From assembly GCA_024685385.1 (NCBI GenBank), contig JAIKVV010000052.1, positions 1-64,000 on the forward strand: a stretch of 64,000 nucleotides of DNA. Reading direction: 5' to 3'. Shown in pieces: positions 1-9,723 of this stretch; within the stretch, counting starts at the first letter, position 1, and the number at the start of each line of letters is the position of its first letter. The notes under the pieces were generated by a model. That model made no database searches. It was not told where the DNA came from and saw nothing but the letters and a program-made list of their open reading frames with translations. The position numbers and the translations under genes are program-made. The DNA is from Saccharofermentans sp. Lineage in GTDB: Bacteria; Bacillota; Clostridia; Saccharofermentanales; Saccharofermentanaceae.

Positions 1-1496
1 AGGCAGTGGCCGTCAGGTCTGAAGGTGTTGTCGGCGTAGCCTGCGAGGATCTTCTTCTCGCTTGCCCAGATCGCTGCCTTGTAGTAATAATCCTTCGCTT
101 TGATATCCGTGAACTTGCTGGTCTTGGCCTTGGGCTCGGGCTTGTTCGCCATCCTCCAAAGGAATGTAACCGTCTGGGCTCTGGTGCAGATGCCCTTGGG
201 ATTGAACTTTTCCTTCGTTACTCCGGTGGTGATGCCCTTTTCGACGGCCCAGAGAACGGGCTTGTAGAAGTAGTCGGAAGTCTTGATGTCCTTGAAAGTC
301 GTCGTCTTTGATTTGGGATTAGGACTGCCTGACAGTCTCCAGAGGAATGTAACCATCTGGGCACGTGAACATTCGTTGGCGGGCTTGAAGAGGGTCTGGT
401 TGTCGTAGCCCTTGACTACTCCTGCCGCCGTAAGATAATTGGTCGGTTCGTACCAGAAATCACTATCTTTTGTGACGTCCTTATAAAGAACGAGTACCGG
501 CTGGATGATCTTCTTTTTTCCGCAAGCTACAGTGATAGAAGCTGTACCTGCCATATTGCAGGAAAATTGTCCCTTGGAATCAACGGAAACGATCTTGGCA
601 TCGGAAGTCTTCCAGGAAAGGGTGCCCGTACCGATCGTAGACGGATTATAGGAAAAAGTTTCTCCGCAAACAAATGTGAGAGGGCTGGTCAGTATCGTTG
701 CATTGGGATCATTGTAGGACAGTGAGAATGAATAATTGCCTCCATTAGCACGTGCGCCTTCATATTGTTTAAAGACCAGATAGTATGTCCCCTCTGTCAG
801 GTCATATTTCTTCTCATATTTACTTGAGTTGCCGATCAGTATTTTATCTAATTCTTTCCCGTCAGAATCAAGCAATTGAAAACGATGATTAATTTTCGAA
901 TCGAACGTGATTATGAGTTGACCTTCTTCTTCCATCTTGAATTTGTGATAATCAACCCAGTCGTTTTCCGCAAGTTGTCCGTAATAAGCGGTATCGAGTT
1001 TTACCGTAACTGCTTTTTCCATACTGTCGTCTGTGTTGGTCTTGGTAAAAGGTTTATCTGCGGCGAAGAATTTATAATAGAATCCGTAGTAATTGCTTTC
1101 AGGGGCATCGTAATAACCGCCGTTATAATCAAACTTCAGATAATATGTACCCTTAGGCAATTTAGCGGAGATCGTTCCTTTATATCCATCGGGTGAATCT
1201 ATAAACTTGTGGTTGGAATCATATATGGAATATTCAATATCCCAATCTGCAGCGTACATTTGGAATACGCCGGATTCCGGCAAAACAAACTTGAAATAAT
1301 CATCATTTGAAACCGTAAGATATCCGGTATATGTTATTCCCTCTTTGATCAGATTTGCCTGCTGAAAACTATCATTGGGCTCCTGCTCTATCTCAGACTC
1401 GTCGGCCTTAACCATATTCCCGAAAGAAAATGAGACGATCAATGCAACGGTTGCAATTCCGGCAGCCAGTAAAAATCTGCGAACGTGGTCCTTCAT
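1..1496 (-). CDS. Secreted protein with PPC-like domains and C-terminal SLH-type repeats (truncated by window start)
   Basis: Minus-strand frame open from ATG at 1496 (MKDHVRRFLLAAGIATVALIVSFSFGNMVKADESEIEQEPNDSFQQANLI...), signal peptide, EPNDS..A pre-peptidase-like motif, SLH-like motifs (YNYL..GVVKGYDNQT, SRAQMVTFLWRL) toward position 1; no stop inside window. Confidence 0.75.
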   Translation of the reverse strand, partial: MKDHVRRFLLAAGIATVALIVSFSFGNMVKADESEIEQEPNDSFQQANLIKEGITYTGYLTVSNDDYFKFVLPESGVFQMYAADWDIEYSIYDSNHKFIDSPDGYKGTISAKLPKGTYYLKFDYNGGYYDAPESNYYGFYYKFFAADKPFTKTNTDDSMEKAVTVKLDTAYYGQLAENDWVDYHKFKMEEEGQLIITFDSKINHRFQLLDSDGKELDKILIGNSSKYEKKYDLTEGTYYLVFKQYEGARANGGNYSFSLSYNDPNATILTSPLTFVCGETFSYNPSTIGTGTLSWKTSDAKIVSVDSKGQFSCNMAGTASITVACGKKKIIQPVLVLYKDVTKDSDFWYEPTNYLTAAGVVKGYDNQTLFKPANECSRAQMVTFLWRLSGSPNPKSKTTTFKDIKTSDYFYKPVLWAVEKGITTGVTKEKFNPKGICTRAQTVTFLWRMANKPEPKAKTSKFTDIKAKDYYYKAAIWASEKKILAGYADNTFRPDGHC

Positions 1497-1589
1497 GTAA
1501 GTCTCCCCCTCGAATGATTATGCGTTGTGGATATTTTCTGCTATGAAAACTCCCCTCCGCTAAGCGTAGGATAGCAGAGAAAGATGCAA

Positions 1590-1632
1590 AAAGAAAGAGG
1601 ATGTTATCTCTTGGAAGAGACGGCATCCTCTT
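1590..1632 (-). terminator. Rho-independent terminator of the LRR/SLH gene
   Basis: AAGAGGATG...CATCCTCTT stem with inner TCTCTT/AAGAGA, followed on the minus strand by a T-rich tract (TTTCTTTTTG). Confidence 0.7.
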
Positions 1633-1650
1633 GGTCAGCATCATCTTGAT

Positions 1651-3390
1651 TTAGCCTTTACCGTTGATGTATTTATCATACTTATAAAGGAAGGTTACCA
1701 TCTGACGTCTCAGGCAGTGGCCTTTGGGCTGGAAGGTATTGTCGCTGTAGCCTGCGACGATCTTCTTCTCGGATGCCCAGATCGTTGCTTTGTAGAAGTA
1801 ATCGGAACTATTGACATCCTTGAACCTGCAGGTTGCGGATTTGGGCTCCGGCTTGTTTGCCATCCTCCAGAGGAAGGTTACCGTCTGGGCTCTTGTGCAG
1901 ACGCCTGAAGGGTCAAACTTGTCCTTGGACGCACCCGTGGTGATGCCCTTTTCGACAGCCCAGAGGACTGCCTTATAGAAGTAGTCTGAACTCTTGATAT
2001 CCGTGAAGCCGGTCGTCTTTGACTTAGGGTTCGGACTGCCGTTAAGTCTCCAGAGGAAGGTCATCATCTGAGCTCTGGTACATTCGCTGGAAGGATTGAA
2101 CTTGGTCTCGTTGTCGTAGCCTTTTACGACACCTTTGGAATGAAGATAGTAGACCGGTTCATACCAGAAATCCTTGGCACTGATGACATCCTTGAATAGG
2201 ACCTGAACTTCTATCTTTGCATCTTTGTCGCCTGCTTTTCCGGTCAGGACGGTCTTGCCTGCTTTCTTTGCAGTCAGATTGGAATTATCCATCGTCAGGA
2301 TATCGTTTTTGGAATTGGTCCATGTGCCGGCATCGCTGTAAGGCGGAATGTAATATCTCAAAGCCGTTTTCTGTCCGCAGCAGACCTTGAGCGCTTTGGG
2401 GAATTCCTGATATTCCAAAGTAACGTCTATCAGGTTCTTGCAATTGGATATATCCAGGACATCAAGAGGGCCGCTTTCAAGGAATTTCAGGTTCGTATTT
2501 GCAGAAAGGTCGATAGTCTTGATCTTGTTCTTCCTGATATTCAAACTTTCCAGTTTGCTATTCTTGGAAAGGTCGAGCTTGGTAAGAGCGTTATCGTTGC
2601 ATTTCAATGATTCCAGAATCTTGCAGCTGCCAAGATCCAGTTTTGTCAATTTGTTTTCATCGCAATTCAAAGTTACGAGATTTGGATTATTTGATGTGAC
2701 AAGCTCTGTAAGCTGATTGTTTGTACAGCCAAGAGCATGAAGTTTCGTGTTCTTGCTGACATCAAGTTTTGTCAGTTTGTTATTGGGACAGTAGAGCGTA
2801 AAAAGCGTGGTGCATGCTCCGGTATTTAAGGCCGGAAGCTGATTGTCGGAGCAATTGATGTTTTCGAGATTAATGCTCTTGGAAAGATCTATTGCAGTCA
2901 GTTGGTTATCGGAACAATTGACGGTCCTGATCTCCGGGTTCTTGGACAGATCCAGTTTTTTCAACTTGTTCCATCCGCAGGAAATACTCGAAAGCTTGGT
3001 ATTCTTGGAAAGGTCAAGACTAGTTATCTTGTTCCCTTCACACTCTATCGTCGTAAGCTTGATATTCTTGGAAACATTAAGACTCTTAAGTTCGTTATTG
3101 CTGCAGTCCAGGTAAGTGATCTGGGTGAAGTATTGGATGCCGGTAAGATCCTTTATCCCTTTTGACGGAACGGCCAGATCAATGACATCCTTTATCTCCT
3201 TAGCGGATAAGGAACCGTTGCCGTCGGTGTCGATCCTCTGACTTACATATTTCCTGAAGGTTGCGTCAGGAAAGTTAGTGCTGTTGACTGCAAGTCCCGC
3301 CGCGCTGACGGATGTCTTCGGAAGCAATGCTGCCAGCATCGCCGCAGTTAATGCAAGAGTTGTCATTCTGATCTTTGTCTTTATGTGCAT
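1651..3390 (-). CDS. Leucine-rich-repeat surface protein with three C-terminal SLH-type repeats
   Basis: Signal peptide, EF-hand-like DTDGNGSLS, repeated L..L.CS.N.L..LDLSKN LRR units, three SLH motifs (ECTRAQMMTFLWRLNGSPNPKS etc.). Confidence 0.85.
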   Translation of the reverse strand: MHIKTKIRMTTLALTAAMLAALLPKTSVSAAGLAVNSTNFPDATFRKYVSQRIDTDGNGSLSAKEIKDVIDLAVPSKGIKDLTGIQYFTQITYLDCSNNELKSLNVSKNIKLTTIECEGNKITSLDLSKNTKLSSISCGWNKLKKLDLSKNPEIRTVNCSDNQLTAIDLSKSINLENINCSDNQLPALNTGACTTLFTLYCPNNKLTKLDVSKNTKLHALGCTNNQLTELVTSNNPNLVTLNCDENKLTKLDLGSCKILESLKCNDNALTKLDLSKNSKLESLNIRKNKIKTIDLSANTNLKFLESGPLDVLDISNCKNLIDVTLEYQEFPKALKVCCGQKTALRYYIPPYSDAGTWTNSKNDILTMDNSNLTAKKAGKTVLTGKAGDKDAKIEVQVLFKDVISAKDFWYEPVYYLHSKGVVKGYDNETKFNPSSECTRAQMMTFLWRLNGSPNPKSKTTGFTDIKSSDYFYKAVLWAVEKGITTGASKDKFDPSGVCTRAQTVTFLWRMANKPEPKSATCRFKDVNSSDYFYKATIWASEKKIVAGYSDNTFQPKGHCLRRQMVTFLYKYDKYINGKG

Positions 3391-3448
3391 TCTCTTTTCT
3401 TCCTCCCTTAAGATCTTACGGGAATTACTATGGATATTATACTCAATA

Positions 3449-4708
3449 TCAGACTATCCTGTATCTGGTGCCGCGGCCGCGCCCTTCTATCTCAACGACT
3501 CCCTTGTCTGAAAGGCCGTTCAAAAGATTGGTAACCTTGGTCTTGCCCATGTTGATGTTTCCGGATGTCATTATCTCATTTATCTGACGGCTCCTGTTTC
3601 TGCTGAGGACATTACATATCGTTGCTTCATCTTCTGTCAGGAGTCTGTGGTCTTCCATAACCGGCAAGGTAACCTTGATCATGCTGCTGTCGACCTCAAA
3701 GGAGGGTTTGCGGCTGCTGCCCGAATAGGCGTTTCTGATCCTGCGGATCCCCGTTCCGAACATCTCGATCATGCCGAGCCTGTAGAATATCCCGGCCAGG
3801 ATGGGATTTCTCAATACCGACAGGTTTCCTGAAAGATAATTCGCTTCGCTGATACCTGAAGGAAGACCACCTGCCGAAACTATCTCAACAGAGTCATCGA
3901 ACATGGAAATCTTTACGGGAGTATTGATGTCCCAGACCCTGTGTATCAGGGCATTGGCCAGCGCTTCGCGGAAGGCCTCCTCCGGAATCATCTCCACGGT
4001 CTTCCTCTTAGTTCCTTTTACCTCTTCATATTGGTAGTAGTCCTTGAACATGGCGACTGCTTCGCCAAAACTCCTGAGGATCGACTGGTCTTCCAAAGTC
4101 AGTCTCTTGGTAAAGATATTGATCGTTTCTCCGAATCTTACGATGTCTATCCCGGGAAGAGTGTTCTTATCTGCCAGTATAAAAGCCGCATTGTTATAGC
4201 CTTCTTTGTCCGAATAGAGATTCAGCGACTTCAGGATGTCACGGGTCATTTCTTCTATCCCGACCTTATCCTTCAGTTCAGCGGCCAGGACATCAAAGTT
4301 CAGATCCTGTTCTTTGGATCTAAATCCTTCGTAATCAAGGTTATCCCCTTCCATAATGAGACGCTTAAGTTCAAGTCTGTCAACTTCAATGGTAGATGTA
4401 TCGTTGCGCTTATAGGCTTTGGACTTGTAAAAATATGGCTTGCCACTGCCGGGTCTGACTTCAAGGGTTATTGTATTCCTGGAAGAGTTGACCGAAAGGA
4501 TATAGTCAGGCTGAGGCTTGATCGTATCATTTATCTTGTTCTCGATCGCAAGACATTTCTTGTCTATGTCCTTGATCCCCACGGGCTTGCCCGAGTCATC
4601 CACACCGAAGAGGATGCGGCCTCCCTCATAGTTGGCGTAGGCGCTCACTGTCTTCAGGAAAGAATCCGAATTATCGCTCTTGAATTCCAGGTGTCTGTTC
4701 TCTTTCAT
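3449..4708 (-). CDS. ATP-binding / AlbA_2 (Schlafen-like) domain protein, RecG-like COG2865 type, with C-terminal winged HTH
   Basis: MKENRHLEFKSDNSDSFLKTVSAYANYEGGRILFGVDDSGKPVGI is a typical AlbA_2 start; EALANALIHRVWD in the ATPase-like region; C-terminal helix-turn-helix. Start placed at internal Met (ORF extends to 4762). Confidence 0.8.
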   Translation of the reverse strand: MKENRHLEFKSDNSDSFLKTVSAYANYEGGRILFGVDDSGKPVGIKDIDKKCLAIENKINDTIKPQPDYILSVNSSRNTITLEVRPGSGKPYFYKSKAYKRNDTSTIEVDRLELKRLIMEGDNLDYEGFRSKEQDLNFDVLAAELKDKVGIEEMTRDILKSLNLYSDKEGYNNAAFILADKNTLPGIDIVRFGETINIFTKRLTLEDQSILRSFGEAVAMFKDYYQYEEVKGTKRKTVEMIPEEAFREALANALIHRVWDINTPVKISMFDDSVEIVSAGGLPSGISEANYLSGNLSVLRNPILAGIFYRLGMIEMFGTGIRRIRNAYSGSSRKPSFEVDSSMIKVTLPVMEDHRLLTEDEATICNVLSRNRSRQINEIMTSGNINMGKTKVTNLLNGLSDKGVVEIEGRGRGTRYRIV

Positions 4709-4770
4709 GTGATATCGCTCCGTATTCTTTTCGATATACATATTATAAAAAGGGTCGGGCACAAAAGCAA

Positions 4771-4801
4771 TCGTAAATATTTACGACCGCATTTACGACC
4801 G
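4771..4801. promoter_or_regulatory. Candidate operator: 16-bp perfect palindrome plus direct repeat
   Basis: TCGTAAATATTTACGA (4771-4786) palindrome; ATTTACGACCG at 4779-4789 and again at 4791-4801. Confidence 0.5.
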
Positions 4802-4939
4802 GTTATTGGTACTTAATTCAGTTTGCGACCGCAAAGGATTCGACTTTCGGTACATCTTATGCGCGATAAGTGCCACAATTCCGCCTTGCCTTGGGGCGTT
4901 CTTTCATTTAGAATGGTGCAAGGAATAGGGAGAAAAGAA

Positions 4940-5236
4940 ATGAGAAGATATTACAAAGACGACATTCCTGAAGAAAAGAAGCCCAAGACCATCTTCGGGC
5001 GCATCCTTTGGATCAGTCTGGGGATCGTGATGATCATCGTGGGTCTTATCGGGCTCATGATCCCCGTTGTGCCGCAGGTGCCTTTCTTCGTTGCGGGAGC
5101 TTTGTGCTTCTGCCGTGTTTCCAGGCGTTTCGGCGGCTGGTTCAGGCATCTTAGGCTCTATAAGTTGTTTGTCGGTGAGATCAAGTTCCGCGATTTCTTC
5201 AAGAAGGACATAAAGCCCCGCCAGTCGGCAGCATAA
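4940..5236 (+). CDS. DUF454 (YbaN) family membrane protein
   Basis: MRRYYKDDIPEEKKPKTIFGRILWISLGIVMIIVGLIGLMIPVVPQVPFFVAGALCFCRVSRRF matches the DUF454 pattern (P..P.....A..C..R.S). Confidence 0.75.
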   Translation: MRRYYKDDIPEEKKPKTIFGRILWISLGIVMIIVGLIGLMIPVVPQVPFFVAGALCFCRVSRRFGGWFRHLRLYKLFVGEIKFRDFFKKDIKPRQSAA

Positions 5237-5253
5237 GGCCTGTAAGTTTTCAT

Positions 5254-5293
5254 TAAAAAAACACCGCAGATAATGCAATCTGCGGTGTTTTTG
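5254..5293. terminator. Bidirectional Rho-independent terminator
   Basis: AAAAAAACACCGCAGAT-AATGCA-ATCTGCGGTGTTTTT between convergent genes. Confidence 0.85.
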
Positions 5294-5315
5294 TAAGTGA
5301 ACTTATCTATTGTGA

Positions 5316-6143
5316 TCAGAACAGATCTACTGCCCCGGCGTTCATGCCGTTGATGACATAGTAGGTCTTGTTGTCCTCAGGCTTAACATAGACATCGACT
5401 GTCTTGATGGATGCATCGACCTTGTTGACCTTGTCAACGATCGTCTTGTAGTCGGTCTCGTTGCCCTTGTACTGGATAACGAACTTGTCGGGTGCCTTGA
5501 TGGCCTTGGGAGCAGCCTTCTTGGCAGCTGCTTTCTTTGCAGCGGGCTTCTTAGCAGCTGCTTTCTTTGCAACGGGCTTAACTGCAGGCTTCTTAGCGGG
5601 AGCCTTCTTCTCTTCCTTCTTTGTTTCAGCCTTTACAGCTGTCTTTGCGGGCTCAGCCTTCTTGACTTCTGCTTTCTTTGCTGCGGGCTTAGCTGCCTTC
5701 TTTGCAGCTGCCTTCTTGGCAGCGGGCTTCTTAGCGGGAGCCTTCTTCTCAGCCTTGGGTGCCTCTGCCTTTACGGGAGCTGCTGCTTTGGTTGCTTCAG
5801 CCTTAACGGGCTCAGCCTTGGGAGCCTCTGCCTTTGCTGCTGCGGGAGCTGCCTTGGGCTCTGTCTTGTCGGCAACCTTCTTTGCTACCTCGTTGACCTT
5901 GGCCTTGGAGCATGCCTTGACCTTGTCCTTCTTCTCGATGGCTTCCTTCTTGATGGTCTCGGTCTTGTCTTCTACCTTGGCCTTTGTCTCCTTGGCAACG
6001 GTCTTGGTCTTCTCGACTGCCTTGCCGGCTGCCTCTCCGACTTTCTTAGCTTCTTCCTTAACCTTCTCGGAAGCCTGTTCTACTTTAACTTCAGCGGTCT
6101 TAACGGCCTCTTTTACTTCTTTCTTGATCTCTTCAACTGCCAT
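5316..6143 (-). CDS. Lys/Ala/Pro-rich protein with DUF6465-like C-terminal domain
   Basis: Long KKAPAKKPAAKKAAAKK low-complexity, histone-H1-like region; compact C-terminus KFVIQYKGNETDYKTIVDKVNKVDASIKTVDVYVKPEDNKTYYVINGMNAGAVDLF. Confidence 0.7.
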   Translation of the reverse strand: MAVEEIKKEVKEAVKTAEVKVEQASEKVKEEAKKVGEAAGKAVEKTKTVAKETKAKVEDKTETIKKEAIEKKDKVKACSKAKVNEVAKKVADKTEPKAAPAAAKAEAPKAEPVKAEATKAAAPVKAEAPKAEKKAPAKKPAAKKAAAKKAAKPAAKKAEVKKAEPAKTAVKAETKKEEKKAPAKKPAVKPVAKKAAAKKPAAKKAAAKKAAPKAIKAPDKFVIQYKGNETDYKTIVDKVNKVDASIKTVDVYVKPEDNKTYYVINGMNAGAVDLF

Positions 6144-6261
6144 AACGGCACCTCCGATCTTTCATTAAATTGTTTTTCTAAACGCACATAATTTATACTT
6201 CTTTGCCTTTACAGTCAAACACAAGCTTTTACTGTATCGGCCGCATTTTTTGTCTATATTA

Positions 6262-7035
6262 TCAAAGAGCGGCATAACCCATGTAAAGCGTTCTCATGTT
6301 CTCTTCGTTCATGATGTATGTATTATCATGCCTTGCGCCTTCAAAGACCTTATTGCCGTCCTTATACACGAACAGCTGATTACGGGAGATCTCCTCCCAG
6401 GGTCCTGTCGTCAGCGGGCGGGTCGAGAAGATCACGGAGCCCTTCTTTTCGAGCTTAAAGAGCGTGCCCTCTTCGTTCTTATGGATATAGAAATATTCGC
6501 CGTCGAAGATCACGAGATTGATCTTATTATGGGGCGACAGTTCCTGCACGATCTCATCCATCAGCCAAAAGCGAATGGCCGGATCTCCGGAGCCGTCGTT
6601 TTCGCGGTAAAGGGAATTCATGCGGTCAACGATATAAAGAAGTATCCTCTCGCTGTCTGTCGTTCCCTTCTGCAGGCACTGGTAGTGCTTGAGTTCTTCT
6701 GATTCGAATATAGTGCCGTTATGCATCAGGGTCCAGTTTCTGCCTGAATCGTCTTTGGCCGTGAAGGGATGGGTGTTGTTGAAGTTGACGTCACCCACCG
6801 TTGCGCGCCTGATGTGGGCCATCATGCGGGAAGATCTGATCTCATCAGTCAGGCGGTGCTTAAGGTAGTAACTGTCCTTGGCTCTCACAGGCTCTTTTTC
6901 GACCGATATGTTGCCTTCGTCGAAAAATGCCAGGCCCCATCCGTTCGGGTGCTCCGAACTGTGATCGAAAAAGTTCTTAAGGAACCAATTAAGCTCGATA
7001 TTATGGTCAGATGTAACTGCGAACAGTTCGCACAT
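6262..7035 (-). CDS. Class II glutamine amidotransferase family protein (YafJ/EgtC-like)
   Basis: N-terminal MCELFAVTS catalytic Cys, NGWGLAFF, HIRRATVGDVNFNNTHPF, LMHNGTIFES motifs. Start placed at MCEL. Confidence 0.8.
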   Translation of the reverse strand: MCELFAVTSDHNIELNWFLKNFFDHSSEHPNGWGLAFFDEGNISVEKEPVRAKDSYYLKHRLTDEIRSSRMMAHIRRATVGDVNFNNTHPFTAKDDSGRNWTLMHNGTIFESEELKHYQCLQKGTTDSERILLYIVDRMNSLYRENDGSGDPAIRFWLMDEIVQELSPHNKINLVIFDGEYFYIHKNEEGTLFKLEKKGSVIFSTRPLTTGPWEEISRNQLFVYKDGNKVFEGARHDNTYIMNEENMRTLYMGYAAL

Positions 7036-8266
7036 GATCAAGATACTCCTTATCTTCTTCGGGAAGTGTCCTGCCTGCAAGTCTTATCAGGTATTCTCCC
7101 CATTCTTCCGCCTTCTTGCCACCATATATTTCTGCATGCAGGCCGTCTCTTTCGATCTTCTCCACCGCTTCCTGAATCTCATCTGCTGTCTTGATGTCTG
7201 AAAGTGCTTCATCCAGCAACTTAAGGTTCTCATCGGAATAGATAAGTCCCTTGATCAGGGCTACATAGCCCAAAGCCTTGTTGATCGGCACTGCGTCAGC
7301 GACCCTGATCTCGATGTATTTCTTCACTCTGAAGTGGAAAAAGCCCATTGACATGAAGTGCTCAATAAGTCTTTTCCTGCGCTCTTCCGTAAGGTCCTCT
7401 TCCCTGAGGATACCTTCATCGAAGAGGTCTTTGGCGCTCTTGCCTGCAACATAAGATGTTTCGCCTTCGTCCGTAAGCAGGATAAGGGGCGTGTTGTAGA
7501 TGACATCAGCCATTTTATCGTAGCCGAACCCTTCTTCCAGCGAATAAGGCACGAAGCCTGTCCTTGAAGGGTCCAGATCGTCCCACTCCTGGATCCTGAG
7601 AAGGTGCTTCTTATCTTCGTGGCCGGGCAGGTAAGAAAGCTCATCCGTCTTGTTTTCCATAAGGATCATGAGGATAGGAGAGATCTTGGATAAGACGCGG
7701 AGCTTTCTTACCATGTCTTCCTCGTTTTTGTAATCGACCGAGATCTGGGCAGAGCCTGATGCTCTCATCATGTATCTGCCGTATTTGCCGGACTCCTGAA
7801 AGTACTTATCCATGTACTCATACCTCTTCTTTGGCGACAGGGGAATATCGTCAGGCGTTATCTCTCCCGTCTCGACTTTTGGGAGATTGCCCGCGGTTAT
7901 CAGACGGTATCCTCTCATTGCGAATATCAGGCTCCAGTTGCTGAAGAATGTATCGTAGACTCTCCTGATGGAAGCCGTATCGTGGAAAGGATTGATGCTG
8001 ATCTCGAACTGGCAGGAAGGCTCAAGGCTTATGGAATGGTCTTCCGTCACATAACCAACCGGATAGCCGTCCATATAGGTAATCTCGGCCTTAAGATATT
8101 TTCCGACATCGTAGATCAGTTTGGATATCTCATGGAATCCGATCTGATCGCCGTTGGAATCGACTACAAAATGCTCGATCTCAAGACCCAGATCCTTCGA
8201 ATCCGTCTCACCGCTCCTAAGATATTCTCTTATCTCATCTCTTATACTCATCTCTTTATCCTCCAT
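7007..8266 (-). CDS. Glutamate-cysteine ligase family protein
   Basis: LGLEIEHFVVD, YMDGYPVGYVTEDHSISLEPSCQFEISINP, RASGSAQISVDY, EIRVADAVP motifs of GCS2-type ligases. Confidence 0.8.
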   Translation of the reverse strand: MEDKEMSIRDEIREYLRSGETDSKDLGLEIEHFVVDSNGDQIGFHEISKLIYDVGKYLKAEITYMDGYPVGYVTEDHSISLEPSCQFEISINPFHDTASIRRVYDTFFSNWSLIFAMRGYRLITAGNLPKVETGEITPDDIPLSPKKRYEYMDKYFQESGKYGRYMMRASGSAQISVDYKNEEDMVRKLRVLSKISPILMILMENKTDELSYLPGHEDKKHLLRIQEWDDLDPSRTGFVPYSLEEGFGYDKMADVIYNTPLILLTDEGETSYVAGKSAKDLFDEGILREEDLTEERRKRLIEHFMSMGFFHFRVKKYIEIRVADAVPINKALGYVALIKGLIYSDENLKLLDEALSDIKTADEIQEAVEKIERDGLHAEIYGGKKAEEWGEYLIRLAGRTLPEEDKEYLDHVRTVRSYI

Positions 8267-8454
8267 TCCTTTTCCGGAAAAGCACTCTTTTCGGGCTTTC
8301 CGGAAGCTGCGGGGCAGGCTTTTCGCGATGAAAAACCTACAAATTTCATAGGTTATAACATAGTAAGTCTATCGAGTCAATAGGTTTTATAGGAATATCG
8401 GCGCCTTAAAGGGGCTCAGGCATATCTCATGCCGCGCATAACAATGTTACAAAG

Positions 8455-9600
8455 TCAATGGGAACGGGCTTTTTTCCTTCTTATGAAAGCCGTGAGGACG
8501 CGCCTGGTAAAAAGGTCGATGAGCCAGCAGACGCAGTAGACGGCCAGGACGATGAGCGCCATCTTGATGAGCCAGAAGCGGCCGTTATAGAACTTGGGAT
8601 CTGAGATGTTGAAGATATCCGTCCAGAGCAGATCCCTGACACGCGAGGATTCGGAGATCATGTAAACGCCGAGGTTTCCGGCGCTCACGAAGGCGATGAC
8701 CCTGGCTATAGACGGGTGCTTTTCGAGACGGATCATCTCGAAGATCCTGAACAGGCATACGCCCTGAAGGACGGTTATGGGGTGATCGTAGTAGTAGGCG
8801 ACCTTCTCGATCCTCTTGTCCGGGTAGTTCAGGACCAGCAGGACGTTGAGCACGAGAAGGATCAAGAAGATGAAGATGTAGATCCAGGGTTTGTCGAAGA
8901 TCTTTGTTGTCCCGTCCTCCGCCTTTGAGATAAATTTGTGCTTTCGCATGTAGGCGCCCAGGATGTACATGTAGATGAAGCCGTAGAGGCCCTTGCCCTC
9001 TTCGGTCCAGATGATGTTTTCGATCTTGAACACCTGGCGCATGGGCTCGAGCTTTGACAGGGGCTGCCATATCGAGAACAAAAAGAAGAGAACGCCGACC
9101 AGGATCAGGAAATTCCTGCGGTCGAGCTTTTCGATCATGAGGTTGAGGAAGGGAGAAAAGATGACGACCAGAAGGTAGAGCGTCATGAAATACCACTGCT
9201 TGGATACGGCGGGAAGAAGGGTCTTGATGATCAATACCGGTTTGCCGATGCCGCCGTCGGCTATGGCGAAGATGATCCTTATCACGACCGAGTAGAAGAG
9301 CATGGGGAAATAGACTTTAAGGAGTCTGTTGATGTTGATCTTCGTGCCGGCGGTGCTCAGGAAGTAGCCGGTGATCATGATGAAGATGTAGACGGGGCAC
9401 CTTGAGAACAGGAGCAGGATCCAGTAGATGACCCTGAGGGAGCCCTTGTCCCCGGCTGCCACCGACTCGAAACCGCCGTAGATAGCGAGGTGCAGATAGC
9501 AGATCTGGAGCATTATCACGACGCGCAGGAGTTCTATTCCCGCGTGTCTGGTCCTGACATTGCTGTCCTTATTAATCGCTTGTCCTTGAAGGTCCGGCAT
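8455..9600 (-). CDS. Acyltransferase family 3 membrane protein
   Basis: RHAGIELLRVVIMLQICYLHLA N-terminal motif, multiple TM segments. Confidence 0.75.
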   Translation of the reverse strand: MPDLQGQAINKDSNVRTRHAGIELLRVVIMLQICYLHLAIYGGFESVAAGDKGSLRVIYWILLLFSRCPVYIFIMITGYFLSTAGTKININRLLKVYFPMLFYSVVIRIIFAIADGGIGKPVLIIKTLLPAVSKQWYFMTLYLLVVIFSPFLNLMIEKLDRRNFLILVGVLFFLFSIWQPLSKLEPMRQVFKIENIIWTEEGKGLYGFIYMYILGAYMRKHKFISKAEDGTTKIFDKPWIYIFIFLILLVLNVLLVLNYPDKRIEKVAYYYDHPITVLQGVCLFRIFEMIRLEKHPSIARVIAFVSAGNLGVYMISESSRVRDLLWTDIFNISDPKFYNGRFWLIKMALIVLAVYCVCWLIDLFTRRVLTAFIRRKKARSH

Positions 9601-9723
9601 CTTAAGTCCTTAAATCCCCTTGATCTGATGTGGATAGGATATCAGGAATGTCCGCGGGTGTAAAGAAAAACAAAGGATCTGCCCCTTTATGTTATAATCT
9701 CTAAAAGCAAGGGGGAAGGGAAT

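Noticed and set aside
3941-4816. Plus-strand 291-aa ORF
   Set aside because: Lies opposite the well-supported AlbA_2 gene; no recognisable motifs or RBS.
5461-6168. Plus-strand ORF of 235 aa rich in Ala/Phe
   Set aside because: Antisense shadow of the Lys/Ala-rich gene; composition artefact of biased codons.
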